Shown: positions 42,788 to 52,205, counted from the first letter of the stretch. The stretch: DNA of 64,000 nucleotides from JALYXI01 sp963716685 (GCA_963716685.1 CAVQTR010000003.1:2976001-3040000); one strand, 5' to 3'. A program made the numbers and translations. The notes: generated by a model from the sequence alone, not told the origin.

Positions 42788-43507
42788 TCAGGCCTGCGCG
42801 CGTCGACGCCGCACTACGCAGGTTCCAAGTGCTCCGCAACCCATCGCCAGCATGCCCCATGTAGACGGTTCCGGCGTCGGCGTCAGTCCGTTCGGGTTGG
42901 AATTGATGAACAGTTCCTGAACGCCGTTGTATTGATTCTGCGCATCCGTGAGAATGGAGAAGCTGGAATAGTTATAATTCTGGTAATTCGAGAACGCCTG
43001 CGCCATCCAGAAGTTCACCTGGTTGGTGCCCGCATTTGCAGTTGCGGGATCGAAATACGTCCAGATCGCATCCTGAATGTCGGCCGCGACACTGCTATTG
43101 GCGCTGTTGACCCCGCCCACGAAGCTCGGGTAAGGGCTGGGCACGTTCGGCGCTCCGAGCAGGGTGCTCAGGTAAAAGATCTGTTCGTAATCCGTTTTCG
43201 CCACCGCGGCGGTCGGCGCCAGCGGTCCACCGAAGCGCGTGAGGCTCAGATCATCAACATGCGAGATGTTTACCGTGATGGGCGTGGCCCCGATAATGAT
43301 GTCGTGAGCCAGATCGTCGCAGTAAACAGTAACGGTATTCCCGTTGAAAGGCCCGGTGTAAGGCGCGATGTAGGCACCGGACGAGTCGGTGTTTCCGTTG
43401 ACACCGTTAATACCGATGGTGCCGGTATTGGCAAAAGAGATACTGGAACTGCCAATTACGGTCAGAGCCAGCGCAATCAGGTGGCGGTGAATTCCAAGGT
43501 GCAGCAA
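42788..43507 (-). CDS. PEP-CTERM protein
   Basis: A 239-residue secreted protein with a signal peptide (ending SFAN). Its C-terminus is a PEP-CTERM sorting signal: PTPEPSTW, a hydrophobic stretch (MLAMGCGALGTCVV) and RRRR. Exosortase is expected to remove the tail and place the protein at the surface, usually in exopolysaccharide-producing bacteria. The body is rich in Asn, Thr and Ser, with no catalytic motif. TTG at 43507 has an excellent GGAGG 5 nt upstream. Confidence 0.9.
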   Translation of the reverse strand: MLHLGIHRHLIALALTVIGSSSISFANTGTIGINGVNGNTDSSGAYIAPYTGPFNGNTVTVYCDDLAHDIIIGATPITVNISHVDDLSLTRFGGPLAPTAAVAKTDYEQIFYLSTLLGAPNVPSPYPSFVGGVNSANSSVAADIQDAIWTYFDPATANAGTNQVNFWMAQAFSNYQNYNYSSFSILTDAQNQYNGVQELFINSNPNGLTPTPEPSTWGMLAMGCGALGTCVVRRRRAQA

Positions 43508-43522
43508 GTTACCCTCCCAGGG

Positions 43523-43604
43523 CTGCGGCTTATTCTTACCGCCGCAGTTTGAATACTAACCAAGGAGAGTTAAATTAACAAAAGAATTATGTAAGAATTT
43601 AACT
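43523..43604 (-). promoter_or_regulatory. Two inverted repeats upstream of the PEP-CTERM gene
   Basis: CTGCGGC/GCCGCAG forms a 7-bp stem at 43523-43547, 15 nt before the start codon. AGTTAAATT/AATTTAACT forms a 9-bp stem with a 19-nt loop at 43568-43604. The AT-rich second repeat could be an operator or transcription start region. No further evidence of function. Confidence 0.4.
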
Positions 43605-43654
43605 TCGGTAGAGATTTGGTACCAGTACCCCACCTAACGTTGCGATTCTACGCC

Positions 43655-43930
43655 CTACGGGTTGTTGTCCGCCTTCTTCTTCAGATCCTGAGCGCCCTGC
43701 CGCACCTTTTCGCGGCCTTTTTCCAGTTCCTCTGTTACCACCGCGTCCGCTTTGTGGAAACCGCGCTTCGCGTCGTCAGCCAGTTCTTTGGTAGCCGGCG
43801 AGTCCTTTACCTTATCCACCCCGCGCCGGACGTCTTCCTTCACCTTCTCCGCCTCCCGGTTAGCATCCTGCTGCGAACTCGGGGAACACGCCGTCAGCAA
43901 AAATAAAGAAAGGCAAAGCGCGATTTTCAT
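43655..43930 (-). CDS. Small lipoprotein, 91 aa
   Basis: A signal peptide ends in the lipobox LLTAC, giving a Cys at residue 15 for lipidation. The rest is hydrophilic and helical, with many Lys, Glu and Asp repeats (AEKVKEDVRRGVDKVKD), as in small coiled-coil lipoproteins. It starts in the overlap with the Cys/Met PLP enzyme gene (ATGA), so it is co-transcribed with it. Function is unknown. Confidence 0.75.
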   Translation of the reverse strand: MKIALCLSLFLLTACSPSSQQDANREAEKVKEDVRRGVDKVKDSPATKELADDAKRGFHKADAVVTEELEKGREKVRQGAQDLKKKADNNP

Positions 43931-45114
43931 AGTTGCTCCAGAGCCTGTTCCACATCAGCCGTGATATCCTCCACCGCCTCAATTCCGGTGGAAAGTCTCA
44001 CCAGGTTGTCCCGAATTCCCATACGTTCGCGGTGTTTGGGAGAAATGTCGCGATGCGAACTGATTACAGGGTACAGCATCATGGTGTGCACATCTCCCAC
44101 CGACGTCGCCGGCACAATCATCTTCAAAGCGTTCATGAATTGAAACACTTCGTCTTTCCCGCGTGCCTTCTTCAATTCAAAACTGATCACCGCGCCGAAC
44201 AGACCGGAGGGAAACAGCCGCCGGATCGTCTCGCTGTCCGGGTGCTTCGGGTCCGCCGGATAATAGACGCGCTCCACATCCGGCCGCGCCGCCAGCCAGC
44301 TCGCGATCCGGCAGGCATTCTGGCACTGCCGCTCCATGCGCAGCGGAAAGGTCTTAATCCCGCGCATCACCAGATAGCTTTCAAACGGCCCGATCACCGG
44401 ACCCACCGTGCGCGACGCCGTCCTCAGGATGTCGAGATGCGCCGCGTCCGAGGTTACCGAACCCGCCAGCACGTCCCCGTGACCGGAAAGATATTTTGTC
44501 AGACTGTGCGTCACCATGTGCGCACCCAGCTCCAGCGGACGGCAGATCAGCGGCGTGGCGAAGGTGCTGTCCACAACCAGCGCAGCGCCCGCGTCGCGGG
44601 CAATCTCCGCCACTTTGTCGATGGGTGCCACCCGCAGCAGCGGGTTTGAGATCGTCTCCATCAGCAGACAGCCCGGCTTTTCCTCTTCCACCGCCGCCGC
44701 CAGCGCCTCCAGGTTATTGAAATCCACAAAACGAACTGAAATCCCGGTCGGCGCGAGCATGTTCATCAGCAGGGAGACCGTCGCGCCATAAATCGCCTGG
44801 GCGGCAATGATCGAACGCCGCCGATCGGTCAGCGCGGCCTGAATTGCCATCTGGATGGCCATCATGCCCGACGAGCACGCCAGCGATCCAGCGCCCGATT
44901 CCAGCGACGTCAGCAACTCTTCCAGCGCGTCCGTGGTGGGGTTGCTGTACCGCGCGTAAGACTGGCCCGGTATCTCCTGCGCGAATACCCGGTCCAGATC
45001 CCGCAGGTCGTCGTGGATGTAGCTGGATGCCGTGTAGATCGGCGTGGTGACGGGTATGGCGGTCCCTGCTTTTTTGCGGTCTCCGTGATGAACTGCTCTG
45101 GTCTCGATCTTCAT
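43927..45114 (-). CDS. Cys/Met metabolism PLP-dependent enzyme (cystathionine gamma-synthase/lyase-like)
   Basis: The 395-residue protein has the family fold: TPIYTASSYIHDD, YARYSNPTTDALEELLTSLESG, the VVDSTFATPLICRPLELGAHMVTHSLTKYLSGH region with PLP lysine Lys207, and GPFESYLVMRGIKT. It is a gamma-elimination or gamma-replacement enzyme acting on homoserine esters or cystathionine. Downstream of cysS with a 4-nt overlap, it fits a cysteine-related operon. Which of the reactions is catalysed cannot be decided here. Confidence 0.9.
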   Translation of the reverse strand: MKIETRAVHHGDRKKAGTAIPVTTPIYTASSYIHDDLRDLDRVFAQEIPGQSYARYSNPTTDALEELLTSLESGAGSLACSSGMMAIQMAIQAALTDRRRSIIAAQAIYGATVSLLMNMLAPTGISVRFVDFNNLEALAAAVEEEKPGCLLMETISNPLLRVAPIDKVAEIARDAGAALVVDSTFATPLICRPLELGAHMVTHSLTKYLSGHGDVLAGSVTSDAAHLDILRTASRTVGPVIGPFESYLVMRGIKTFPLRMERQCQNACRIASWLAARPDVERVYYPADPKHPDSETIRRLFPSGLFGAVISFELKKARGKDEVFQFMNALKMIVPATSVGDVHTMMLYPVISSHRDISPKHRERMGIRDNLVRLSTGIEAVEDITADVEQALEQL

Positions 45115-46511
45115 TTCCTCTTCCAGCGTACGCCGTCCTTGGTGTCTTCCAGCAGAATGCCTTCCGCGCTCAACTGCGCTCGGATCTCGTCGCCGCGTGC
45201 GAAATTGCGCGCCTTTCTGGCTTCGTTCCGCTCTTTGATCAGCGTGTCGATCTCGGCATCGCTGCGCTCGCCCTGTTTCGCCGTGGGTTTCAAAACGTCA
45301 AACACCGAATCAAAGCGCTGCAGGAACGCTTTCGCGCCGGCCACGTTGCCTGCGGTAAACAGCCCCGCATCCATCGCGCTGTTAGTTTCGCGCACGTATT
45401 CAAAAACAGCGGCCAGCGCCTCGGCGGTATTCAGATCGTCGTCCAGCGCCTCAGTAAACTGCCGGTTCGCCTCGGCTGTGCGCGCTTCCATGTCCTCCCC
45501 CGCGCTCTCCGGGAAATGCGCGGTTTCCAAACGAAGCTGGTAGTTGCGCAGCCGCTCGATGGCCGTTGAAGCCGATTTCAACCCTTCGAACGTGAAATTC
45601 AGACTCTTCCGGTAGGGCACCGATGCCAGCAGATAGCGCACGGTTTCGGGAGGGTAGCCTTTGTCCAGAATGTCGCGCAGGGTAAAAAAATTCCCAAGCG
45701 ACTTCGACATTTTCTGCCCTTCCACAAACAGAAATTCCGAATGCATCCAGAAACGGGCAAACGGCTTGCCGGTCAGCGATTCCGATTGCGCAATCTCGTT
45801 CTCGTGATGCGGGAACGTCAGGTCGATTCCGCCCGCATGAATGTCGAGCGTTTCTCCCAGGTATTGAATCGCCATCACCGAACATTCAATGTGCCAGCCC
45901 GGCCGGCCGTTCCCCACTTCCGTTTCCCAGAAAGGCTCGCCCGGTTTCGGCGCTTTCCACAAGACAAAATCACGGGCGTCGTCCTTCTCATAGTTGTCCA
46001 GGTCCACCCGCGCGCCGGCGCGATTCCCGCTGAAATCGTTATGCGAAAGCTTGCCGTACTCGGGAAAGCCGGCGATGCGGAAGTAAACCGAGCCATCGTG
46101 CTCGTAGGTGAAGCCTCTTTCGGTCAGCGTATGAATAGCGCTCGCCATTTGAGGGATGTGCTCGGTGGCGAGCGCCACGTGCTCAGGTGTCTCCAGCCGC
46201 AGCAACCGGCAATCGTCAAAAAAAGCTTTCGTATACACCGCCGTGTATTCCGCCAAAGTTTGATTTCGAGCCACGGCGTTGCGAATGATCTTATCGTCGA
46301 TGTCAGTAATATTCATGACGTGATCCAGCGCGAACCCGCTGGCACGCAGCCACCGCCTCAGCACATCGAAAAAAATGAACGTCCGGAAGTTTCCGATATG
46401 CGCATAATCATAGACGGTCGGGCCGCAGGTATACATCCGAACGGTGTTGTCACGTGCAGGCTCGAATGGCGTGACGTCGAGCGTAAGAGTATTGTAGAAG
46501 CGTAAGGCCAT
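45111..46511 (-). CDS. cysS: Cysteinyl-tRNA synthetase
   Basis: The 466-residue class I synthetase has Cys29 in MYTCGPTVYDYAHIGN with the HIGN motif at residues 38-41 and KMSKS at 267-271. The zinc-binding GWHIECS and PHHENEIAQSE motif lies between. It charges tRNA-Cys. It heads an operon with the PLP enzyme and the lipoprotein. Confidence 0.97.
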   Translation of the reverse strand: MALRFYNTLTLDVTPFEPARDNTVRMYTCGPTVYDYAHIGNFRTFIFFDVLRRWLRASGFALDHVMNITDIDDKIIRNAVARNQTLAEYTAVYTKAFFDDCRLLRLETPEHVALATEHIPQMASAIHTLTERGFTYEHDGSVYFRIAGFPEYGKLSHNDFSGNRAGARVDLDNYEKDDARDFVLWKAPKPGEPFWETEVGNGRPGWHIECSVMAIQYLGETLDIHAGGIDLTFPHHENEIAQSESLTGKPFARFWMHSEFLFVEGQKMSKSLGNFFTLRDILDKGYPPETVRYLLASVPYRKSLNFTFEGLKSASTAIERLRNYQLRLETAHFPESAGEDMEARTAEANRQFTEALDDDLNTAEALAAVFEYVRETNSAMDAGLFTAGNVAGAKAFLQRFDSVFDVLKPTAKQGERSDAEIDTLIKERNEARKARNFARGDEIRAQLSAEGILLEDTKDGVRWKRK

Positions 46512-46583
46512 GTGGTTCGGTTTGGAATCTCTATCTTAGTTCCAAATGGCATGTGGCCGAGTTTAGGTCGCGAGTGCGAGCTT

Positions 46584-47222
46584 ATGCGGTTTGCGATGCG
46601 ATTTGCCATTTTGCTGGCCGTGGTTCTGAGTGCTCCGGCGCAAACGCTGCCGACCGGATTTCTGCGCGGAATTCTGGTGCAAAGCCAGCCCGGAGAATTT
46701 TTTGTCCGTTCCCCCGCCAATGTAATTTATCGCTTCTCTTCCGATAACCGGACGTGGATCGAAAGAGAGAAAGAACGCATCCCAGTAACTAACCTAATGC
46801 GTGGTGAAGTTGTCGAAGTGGTAAGTGACCGGGATATTTACGGCGCCCTGCCGATCCATTATGCCCGGATGGTTCAGGTAATTACAAAGGTGAATGAGTT
46901 ATCAAAAGTGCGTGACGGAAAGTACAGACTGCACAAACCTCAGGAAAAACAGTTTGAAAACGTAAGAAATTTTACCTATTCTGGGATCGTAATCCGAATA
47001 ACAGCCGGGTCGCTGTTACTGCGCACGCGGCTGGATGGTGAACACGTGATTTACCTGGATCCGCAAACCCGTTGGTTTGAAAACGGTTTGGAAGTCGATG
47101 CACGTTCGCTTCGGCCCTATACTTTTGTATCCGTAGAGGGGGATCGGGACAAAGACAGTCAGATCGAGGCTCTGCACGTTGTGTGGGGCTCGATCCTTGA
47201 GGCCGCCGGATCACCGCGGTGA
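46584..47222 (+). CDS. Exported protein of unknown function
   Basis: The ATG at 46584 opens a signal peptide (MRFAMRFAILLAVVLSAPAQ); the earlier in-frame start at 46512 would add a poorly conserved segment. The mature 190 residues are beta-rich, with repeated patterns resembling a small beta-barrel: GILVQSQPGEFFVRSPANVIYRFSSD and YSGIVIRITAGSLLLRTRLDGEHVIYLDP. The similar strands suggest a duplicated OB- or S1-like domain. No family recognised. The pseudo-receiver gene follows after 23 nt. Confidence 0.65.
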   Translation: MRFAMRFAILLAVVLSAPAQTLPTGFLRGILVQSQPGEFFVRSPANVIYRFSSDNRTWIEREKERIPVTNLMRGEVVEVVSDRDIYGALPIHYARMVQVITKVNELSKVRDGKYRLHKPQEKQFENVRNFTYSGIVIRITAGSLLLRTRLDGEHVIYLDPQTRWFENGLEVDARSLRPYTFVSVEGDRDKDSQIEALHVVWGSILEAAGSPR

Positions 47223-47245
47223 CCGCAGCCGGAAGGAGTAACAAA

Positions 47246-47608
47246 ATGGCGCTCATTTCTTTGATTGGCCTGGATGATTCCACGGCCCGGCAAATAGAAA
47301 CCATTACCACCCACGCCAGCCATGTCGTCTGCCGCTCCGAGATGAATTCCGATTATCCCGCGCGGCCTGAGGCCGATTTGATTTTCCTGTCCGGTGACGA
47401 AGCGGATTACCTGGACGCGCTTCGTGCCATCCGTGCCTGGCACAATGCTCCTCCGGTTGTCGTGGTAACGCGCCTCCCCGAGGTCAGCGGGTGGCTGGAT
47501 GCGCTGGAAGCCGGCGCAACCGATTACTGCTCGGCGCCATTCGAAGCCGTGCAGATCCGCTGGATTCTGGATTCGGCACTCAGCCGTCCCCGCGCTTTCG
47601 CCGCTTAG
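47246..47608 (+). CDS. Pseudo-receiver domain protein
   Basis: This 120-residue single-domain protein has the alpha/beta pattern of a response-regulator receiver. The key residues are altered: the phospho-acceptor Asp position in DLIFLSGDE is Ser, and the conserved Lys in the last strand is Ala (GATDYCSAPFEA). It should not be phosphorylated in the usual way and may act by binding only. An AAGGAG box 8 nt before ATG 47246 sets the start. No output domain. Convergent with the dehydrogenase gene (4-nt overlap). Confidence 0.75.
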   Translation: MALISLIGLDDSTARQIETITTHASHVVCRSEMNSDYPARPEADLIFLSGDEADYLDALRAIRAWHNAPPVVVVTRLPEVSGWLDALEAGATDYCSAPFEAVQIRWILDSALSRPRAFAA

Positions 47609-48774
47609 GGCTTCAGCACCACTTTGATGCAGTTGTCTTCCTTCCTGGTGAACGTGGAGTAGGCTTTCGGGCCGTCTTCCAGCTTCAGCCGGTGCGTGAT
47701 GATGAAAGACGGGTCGATGTCGCCCTTCACAATCCGTTCCAGCAGACTCCTGGTATAGCGCTGCACGTGCGTTTGACCCATTTTGAGAGTCAGCCCTTTG
47801 GAGAAAGCCGCTCCAATTGGAAACTTATCGATCAGGCCGCCGTACACGCCGGGAATCGAAACCGTGCCGCCTTTGCGGCAGATCTGAATAGCCTGACGCA
47901 AAACATGAGGACGGTCGGTTTCGAGCCTCACCGCCTGTTTCGCCCGGTCGTACAGAGCGTCGATGGAAGTGCCATGCGCTTCCATTCCGACCGCGTCGAT
48001 ACACGAATCCGGACCGCGCCCGCCGGTCATTTCCTTCAGCTTTTCGTGAACGTCGGTCTCGTCGTAATGGATGGTTTCTGCTTTGGCTTCGTTCTTTGCT
48101 TTGGCCAGCCGCTCCGGCACGCGGTCGATCGAGATGACGCGCTCCGCGCCCAGCATGTAAGCGCAGCGGATCGCCAGCAGTCCCACCGGCCCGGCACCCC
48201 AGATCGCCACCGTATCCCCCGGCTGAATGTTGCAGTTCTCGGCCGCCATGTAGGCGGTCGGCAGGATATCGGAAAGGAACAGCGCCTGTTCATCGGTCAC
48301 CGGATCGGGAATCACGATGGGTCCAACATCGGCGAAAGGTACCCGCACATATTCCGCCTGGCCGCCGGCATAGCCGCCGAACATGTGCGAATAACCAAAC
48401 AGGCCCGCTGCGCTCTGGCCGTACAGCTTCTCCGCCATGCTCGCGTTCGGGTTGGTGTTGTCGCAGCAGGAATACAGTGAGCTCCTGCAGAACCAGCACG
48501 CGCCGCAGGAAATGGTAAACGGCACCACCACGCGGTCGCCTTTTTTGAGATTGGCGACATCCTTTCCAACCGCGACCACATCGCCCATGAACTCATGGCC
48601 AAGAATGTCGCCCGATTCCATGGTCGGAATGTATCCGTCATACAGGTGAATATCCGAGCCGCAGATCGCCGTTGAGGTGACCTGAATGACTGCATCCCGC
48701 GTATCCAGGATTTTCGGTTCGGGCACCGTATCGAGACGGATATCCTGTGTGCCGTGCCAGCAGATTGCCTTCAT
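47605..48774 (-). CDS. Zinc-dependent alcohol dehydrogenase (formaldehyde-dehydrogenase-like)
   Basis: The 389-residue medium-chain dehydrogenase has catalytic zinc ligands in AICGSDIH and GHEFMGDV. A structural zinc lobe lies at CGACWFCRSSLYSCC, and VAIWGAGPVGLLAIRCA is the Rossmann fold with IDRVPERLAKAK. It oxidises an alcohol or S-hydroxymethyl-thiol using NAD. It is followed by an SRPBCC protein and precedes a tight 15-nt junction, so the two are co-transcribed. Confidence 0.92.
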   Translation of the reverse strand: MKAICWHGTQDIRLDTVPEPKILDTRDAVIQVTSTAICGSDIHLYDGYIPTMESGDILGHEFMGDVVAVGKDVANLKKGDRVVVPFTISCGACWFCRSSLYSCCDNTNPNASMAEKLYGQSAAGLFGYSHMFGGYAGGQAEYVRVPFADVGPIVIPDPVTDEQALFLSDILPTAYMAAENCNIQPGDTVAIWGAGPVGLLAIRCAYMLGAERVISIDRVPERLAKAKNEAKAETIHYDETDVHEKLKEMTGGRGPDSCIDAVGMEAHGTSIDALYDRAKQAVRLETDRPHVLRQAIQICRKGGTVSIPGVYGGLIDKFPIGAAFSKGLTLKMGQTHVQRYTRSLLERIVKGDIDPSFIITHRLKLEDGPKAYSTFTRKEDNCIKVVLKP

Positions 48775-48789
48775 GTTTTTCCCTCTCGA

Positions 48790-49617
48790 TTAACGGTATG
48801 CCGGCGCATCACTGGCCGGGAACGACTCTTCCGAAGCTTCCCGCAGATGCTCATCGTCATGCCGCTTGCGATCGGTTCTGGCTGTTTGCTCGGCTTCGCG
48901 GCCGGAAACCTGGCCGGTATTGTCGATCACCTGGCCGGATTCCACCATCGATTTCAGCCTGCGCAGATCATCGGTGATCTGCTGTTCCGGCTCTTCGCCG
49001 AACAGCTTCGCCAGATAGGCGCCCAGAACGCCGCCCGGAGGATTGTACTGCAGCGTTACCCGCACCGAGGTTCCGCGTCCGCCGGTTGCGTCCGCGAAGT
49101 GAACGGAGCCGGCGTTGTCCACATCCGCACCCGGCAGCGATCGCCACGCCAGCAACTCGCCCGGTATCTCGTTGATGATCTCGGCATCCCATTCCACCGT
49201 GCGTCCACGCGGAGCGAGGGCGGTCCAGCGCGATGTCTTCTCGCCGGTCACTTTGACGGACTTGAGGTGCTTCATGAAGCGCGGAAGGTTTTCCAGATTG
49301 CGCCAGAAAGCAAACACTTCTTCGCGCGGTTTGTTGATCGTGGTCGAGCGGTCCACTCGCACACCCATCTCATAAGGAATGCTGACGTTCGAGCCCTGCC
49401 CGGTGTCCGCCGTGCGAACACCCAGATACTGATATGTGTAGCAGAACCCGGTAACCCCGCGCCGGATCATTCCGGCTCCCAGAAAAGCAAGTCCCGCGCC
49501 CAGCGCGTTTCGCTTCTTCGCGCCATAAAGTGCCATCAGCGTGCCGGCAATAACTGACATGGCCCGATCGGCTTTCCCGACATTCGGAGTGATATAAGCT
49601 TTTCCCGCGATCTCCAT
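48790..49617 (-). CDS. DUF2892 membrane segment fused to SRPBCC (polyketide cyclase-like) domain
   Basis: The N-terminal 70 residues hold two YgaP-like transmembrane helices (AMSVIAGTLMALYGAK and GAGLAFLGAGMIRRGVTGF). An SRPBCC domain (about residues 90-230) starts VDRSTTINKPREEVFAFWRNLENLPRFM. The tail ends in SEESFPASDAPAYR, a short C-terminal sequence common in related proteins. The domain binds hydrophobic ligands. Start at ATG 49617 has GAGGAAATT before it. Partners and ligand are unknown; expression is with the dehydrogenase. Confidence 0.85.
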   Translation of the reverse strand: MEIAGKAYITPNVGKADRAMSVIAGTLMALYGAKKRNALGAGLAFLGAGMIRRGVTGFCYTYQYLGVRTADTGQGSNVSIPYEMGVRVDRSTTINKPREEVFAFWRNLENLPRFMKHLKSVKVTGEKTSRWTALAPRGRTVEWDAEIINEIPGELLAWRSLPGADVDNAGSVHFADATGGRGTSVRVTLQYNPPGGVLGAYLAKLFGEEPEQQITDDLRRLKSMVESGQVIDNTGQVSGREAEQTARTDRKRHDDEHLREASEESFPASDAPAYR

Positions 49618-49715
49618 AATTTCCTCGGTTCGCAGCAAGCACTTACCACTCCAAAGTGGCATTGCGGAAACGGTGTGATGCCGTGCGGTATTGCACGTGC
49701 TGTAATCGAATATCA

Positions 49716-50354
49716 ATGATGCTCCGATTCGCGGTCCTGACTCTGCTGCCTGTTGCAATGTACGCCCAGACGACAGTGCCGCCAGCCCAGCCGGACCGCT
49801 ATCGCGATAATATTTTCTCCCCGGGAGAAACGCCCGGCGCGCCCGCCCTCACGCCTCAGCAGAAGCTGCAAATCCACCTGCAGCGCATGATCGCGCCGCG
49901 TGTCTTCGTCGGAGCGCTGCTGGTTGCCGGTTATCAGGAAGGCCGCAACACGCATCCCGAATGGGGCAGAACCTGGACTGGCTTTGGCAAACGATACGGA
50001 ACCGATCTCGCGGTGAACGCCGTGCGTGAGACCATCGCCGAAGGTCTGGATGCGGTGACGCATCAGGATCCGCGCTACTTCCGCTCGCAGCGCGCGGGCC
50101 TTGGGCCGCGACTGCGCGACGCGGTCGGCCAGGTGTTATGGGCCTACACCGACAGCGGCGGCCGCTCTTTTGCCTGGGCCAACGTGATCAGCGCCTACGG
50201 CGCCACACAGATCGGCGTGCGCTGGGTGCCGGTGGGCCAGCGCAGCACCGGAGACGGTTTCATTTACGGCAGCCTGCTGCTGGCGGGAGACGCGGGACGC
50301 AACGCGTTTCGCGAATTCTGGCCGGACGTCCGCCGCAAAATCCACCATCGGTAG
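49716..50354 (+). CDS. Exported protein of unknown function
   Basis: The ATG at 49716 starts a signal peptide (MMLRFAVLTLLPVAMYAQ). The mature 195 residues include a proline-rich leader and a helical domain with GTDLAVNAVRETIAEGLDAVTHQDPRYFRS and a C-terminal YGSLLLAGDAGRNAFREFWPDVRRKIHH. It resembles conserved acidobacterial proteins of unknown role. A hydrophobic, glycine-rich middle (AWANVISAYGATQIGVRW) may associate with the membrane. Confidence 0.6.
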   Translation: MMLRFAVLTLLPVAMYAQTTVPPAQPDRYRDNIFSPGETPGAPALTPQQKLQIHLQRMIAPRVFVGALLVAGYQEGRNTHPEWGRTWTGFGKRYGTDLAVNAVRETIAEGLDAVTHQDPRYFRSQRAGLGPRLRDAVGQVLWAYTDSGGRSFAWANVISAYGATQIGVRWVPVGQRSTGDGFIYGSLLLAGDAGRNAFREFWPDVRRKIHHR

Positions 50355-50373
50355 CATGCTTTAATAATGGTTC

Positions 50374-51558
50374 ATGGCGATCAGGCGAGTCGGTATCCTC
50401 ACCGGGGGCGGCGATGTTCCCGGGCTAAATTCAGTCATCAAAACCGTTGTGTATCGCGGGCGCGAAATCGATTGTGAAGTCATCGGCATCCGCCGCGGCT
50501 GGGAAGGTCTCACTCACCTCAACTTCGAGGATCCCTCCAGCGTGGCGCGCTACATCCTCCCGCTGAACACCGAAAACACAGGCGTGATCGACCGTTTCGG
50601 CGGAACCTTCCTGCACAGCTCGCGTACCAATCCCAAAAAAATGAAGAAGGTGCCGGATTTCCTCGCCGGCCAGACATTTCCCAGTTCGCAGCAGACCAAG
50701 GAAGGCGTAACCACCACCGTCTACGACATGACCAGTCAGGTGCTGAAGAACGTGGCGCGCCTGAATCTCGATTACCTGATCGCCATCGGCGGCGACGATA
50801 CCCTGAGCTACGCCGCGCATGTGGACAAGGCCGGCGTGAACGTAATCGCCATCCCGAAGACCATGGACAACGATGTCCAGAACACCGAATATTGCATCGG
50901 TTTTTCCACCGCCATCTCGCGCGCCATGGAGGCCATCGACCGCCAGCGCACCACCGTCGGTTCGCATGAACGCATCGGCATTTTCCGCATTTTCGGACGC
51001 GACGCCGGCTATACCGCGTTCTACACTGCCTACGTCACGTCGCTGCGATGCTGCATTCCCGAGCATCCCTTCGACCTGCAAAAGCTGATCGAAGTGCTAA
51101 TCAAAGACAAAGCCAAAAGTCCCAGCAACTATGCCCTGATCGTCCTTTCCGAAGGCGCCAAATGGCAGGGCTACAAGGCCCAGGAATACGGTCCCGCGGA
51201 CGCCTACGGACATCGCAAAAAGGCCAACGTCGGCGAAGCGCTGAGCGACGAAATTCAAAAGGTGACCGGCGATGAAACCATCGTCAGCGATCTGACTTAC
51301 GACCTGCGCAGCGGCAGTCCGGATTGCGTGGATCGCCTGATTGCCGCGACATTCGCCGGCATGGCCATAGACTGCATCAAGACCGGGCAGCACGGCCTGA
51401 TGATGGGTATCAGCCAGGGCTGCTACGCCGCCGTGCCCATTCCGGACCCGGCGCTCGGACCGCGCAAGGTGGACGTCGAAACCATGTACAACGTGGAGCG
51501 CTTCCGGCCTTACTACTCCAACAAGCTGGGCCTGCCGCTGTTCCTGACGCGGGCGTGA
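50374..51558 (+). CDS. 6-phosphofructokinase, PPi-dependent-like
   Basis: The 394-residue protein has the PFK fold. ILTGGGDVPGLNSVI is the phosphate-binding loop; GGDDTLSYA and PKTMDNDVQNT are donor and substrate sites. GGDD (Asp after GGD) and Lys in PKTxDND are the residues that mark the pyrophosphate-dependent group. It phosphorylates fructose 6-phosphate in glycolysis, probably with PPi; ATP use cannot be ruled out. It overlaps the methyltransferase gene by GTGA. Confidence 0.87.
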   Translation: MAIRRVGILTGGGDVPGLNSVIKTVVYRGREIDCEVIGIRRGWEGLTHLNFEDPSSVARYILPLNTENTGVIDRFGGTFLHSSRTNPKKMKKVPDFLAGQTFPSSQQTKEGVTTTVYDMTSQVLKNVARLNLDYLIAIGGDDTLSYAAHVDKAGVNVIAIPKTMDNDVQNTEYCIGFSTAISRAMEAIDRQRTTVGSHERIGIFRIFGRDAGYTAFYTAYVTSLRCCIPEHPFDLQKLIEVLIKDKAKSPSNYALIVLSEGAKWQGYKAQEYGPADAYGHRKKANVGEALSDEIQKVTGDETIVSDLTYDLRSGSPDCVDRLIAATFAGMAIDCIKTGQHGLMMGISQGCYAAVPIPDPALGPRKVDVETMYNVERFRPYYSNKLGLPLFLTRA

Positions 51559-52205
51559 ACTGGCGGCGCCTGTTCGGCAAGCCGGAGGCCCGGCCCGAAG
51601 TGCTGACAGACGATCTGCGGACGGAGATCCAGCACTCCTTCGACGAAGCCTCGCGCGACGAGGAAAACTTCCCTTCCGCCATCGATCCGCGCATTTATCA
51701 CGTCCGGCTTATCCTCGAATTCTTCGGGAATCTGACCGGCCGCCGCGTTCTGGACGCCGGGTGCGGCAAAGGCCGCTTCGCGCGCGTTCTGCAGGAGAAT
51801 TTCCCTGCGGCGGAAATTTGGGGCCTCGACATTTCCCCGGAAATGCTGAAGCATGTTCCCGCTCCCATTCATACTCGACAGGGCGCGCTAACCGAGCTGC
51901 CGTTTCCCGACACTCACTTTGATTGCGTGTATGCCACGGAATCGCTGGAGCATGCCGTCGAGATAGATCGAGCCGTCGCCGAAATGTGCCGGGTCCTGAA
52001 ACCAGGCGGCCGGCTGGTGATTATCGACAAAAATGCCGAATATTTCGGTAAACTAAAGACCCCGGCCTGGGAGAAATGGTTCCACCGCGGGGCACTGGAG
52101 AGATTGCTGAAACGCGATTGCCGCGAAGTTTCGAGCCGTTTCATCTCCTACTGGGAAGACGTGGAGCCGGACGGCATGTTTATTGCATGGCTGGCGAGTA
52201 AGTAA
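51555..52205 (+). CDS. Class I SAM-dependent methyltransferase
   Basis: A 216-residue methyltransferase with motif I VLDAGCGKGRFARVL, motif II LDISPEML and post I ATESLEHAVEIDRAVAEMCRVLKPGG. It resembles Methyltransf_11 enzymes that act on small molecules or lipids. GTG 51555 overlaps the PFK stop (GTGA). The substrate is unknown. Confidence 0.87.
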   Translation: MNWRRLFGKPEARPEVLTDDLRTEIQHSFDEASRDEENFPSAIDPRIYHVRLILEFFGNLTGRRVLDAGCGKGRFARVLQENFPAAEIWGLDISPEMLKHVPAPIHTRQGALTELPFPDTHFDCVYATESLEHAVEIDRAVAEMCRVLKPGGRLVIIDKNAEYFGKLKTPAWEKWFHRGALERLLKRDCREVSSRFISYWEDVEPDGMFIAWLASK

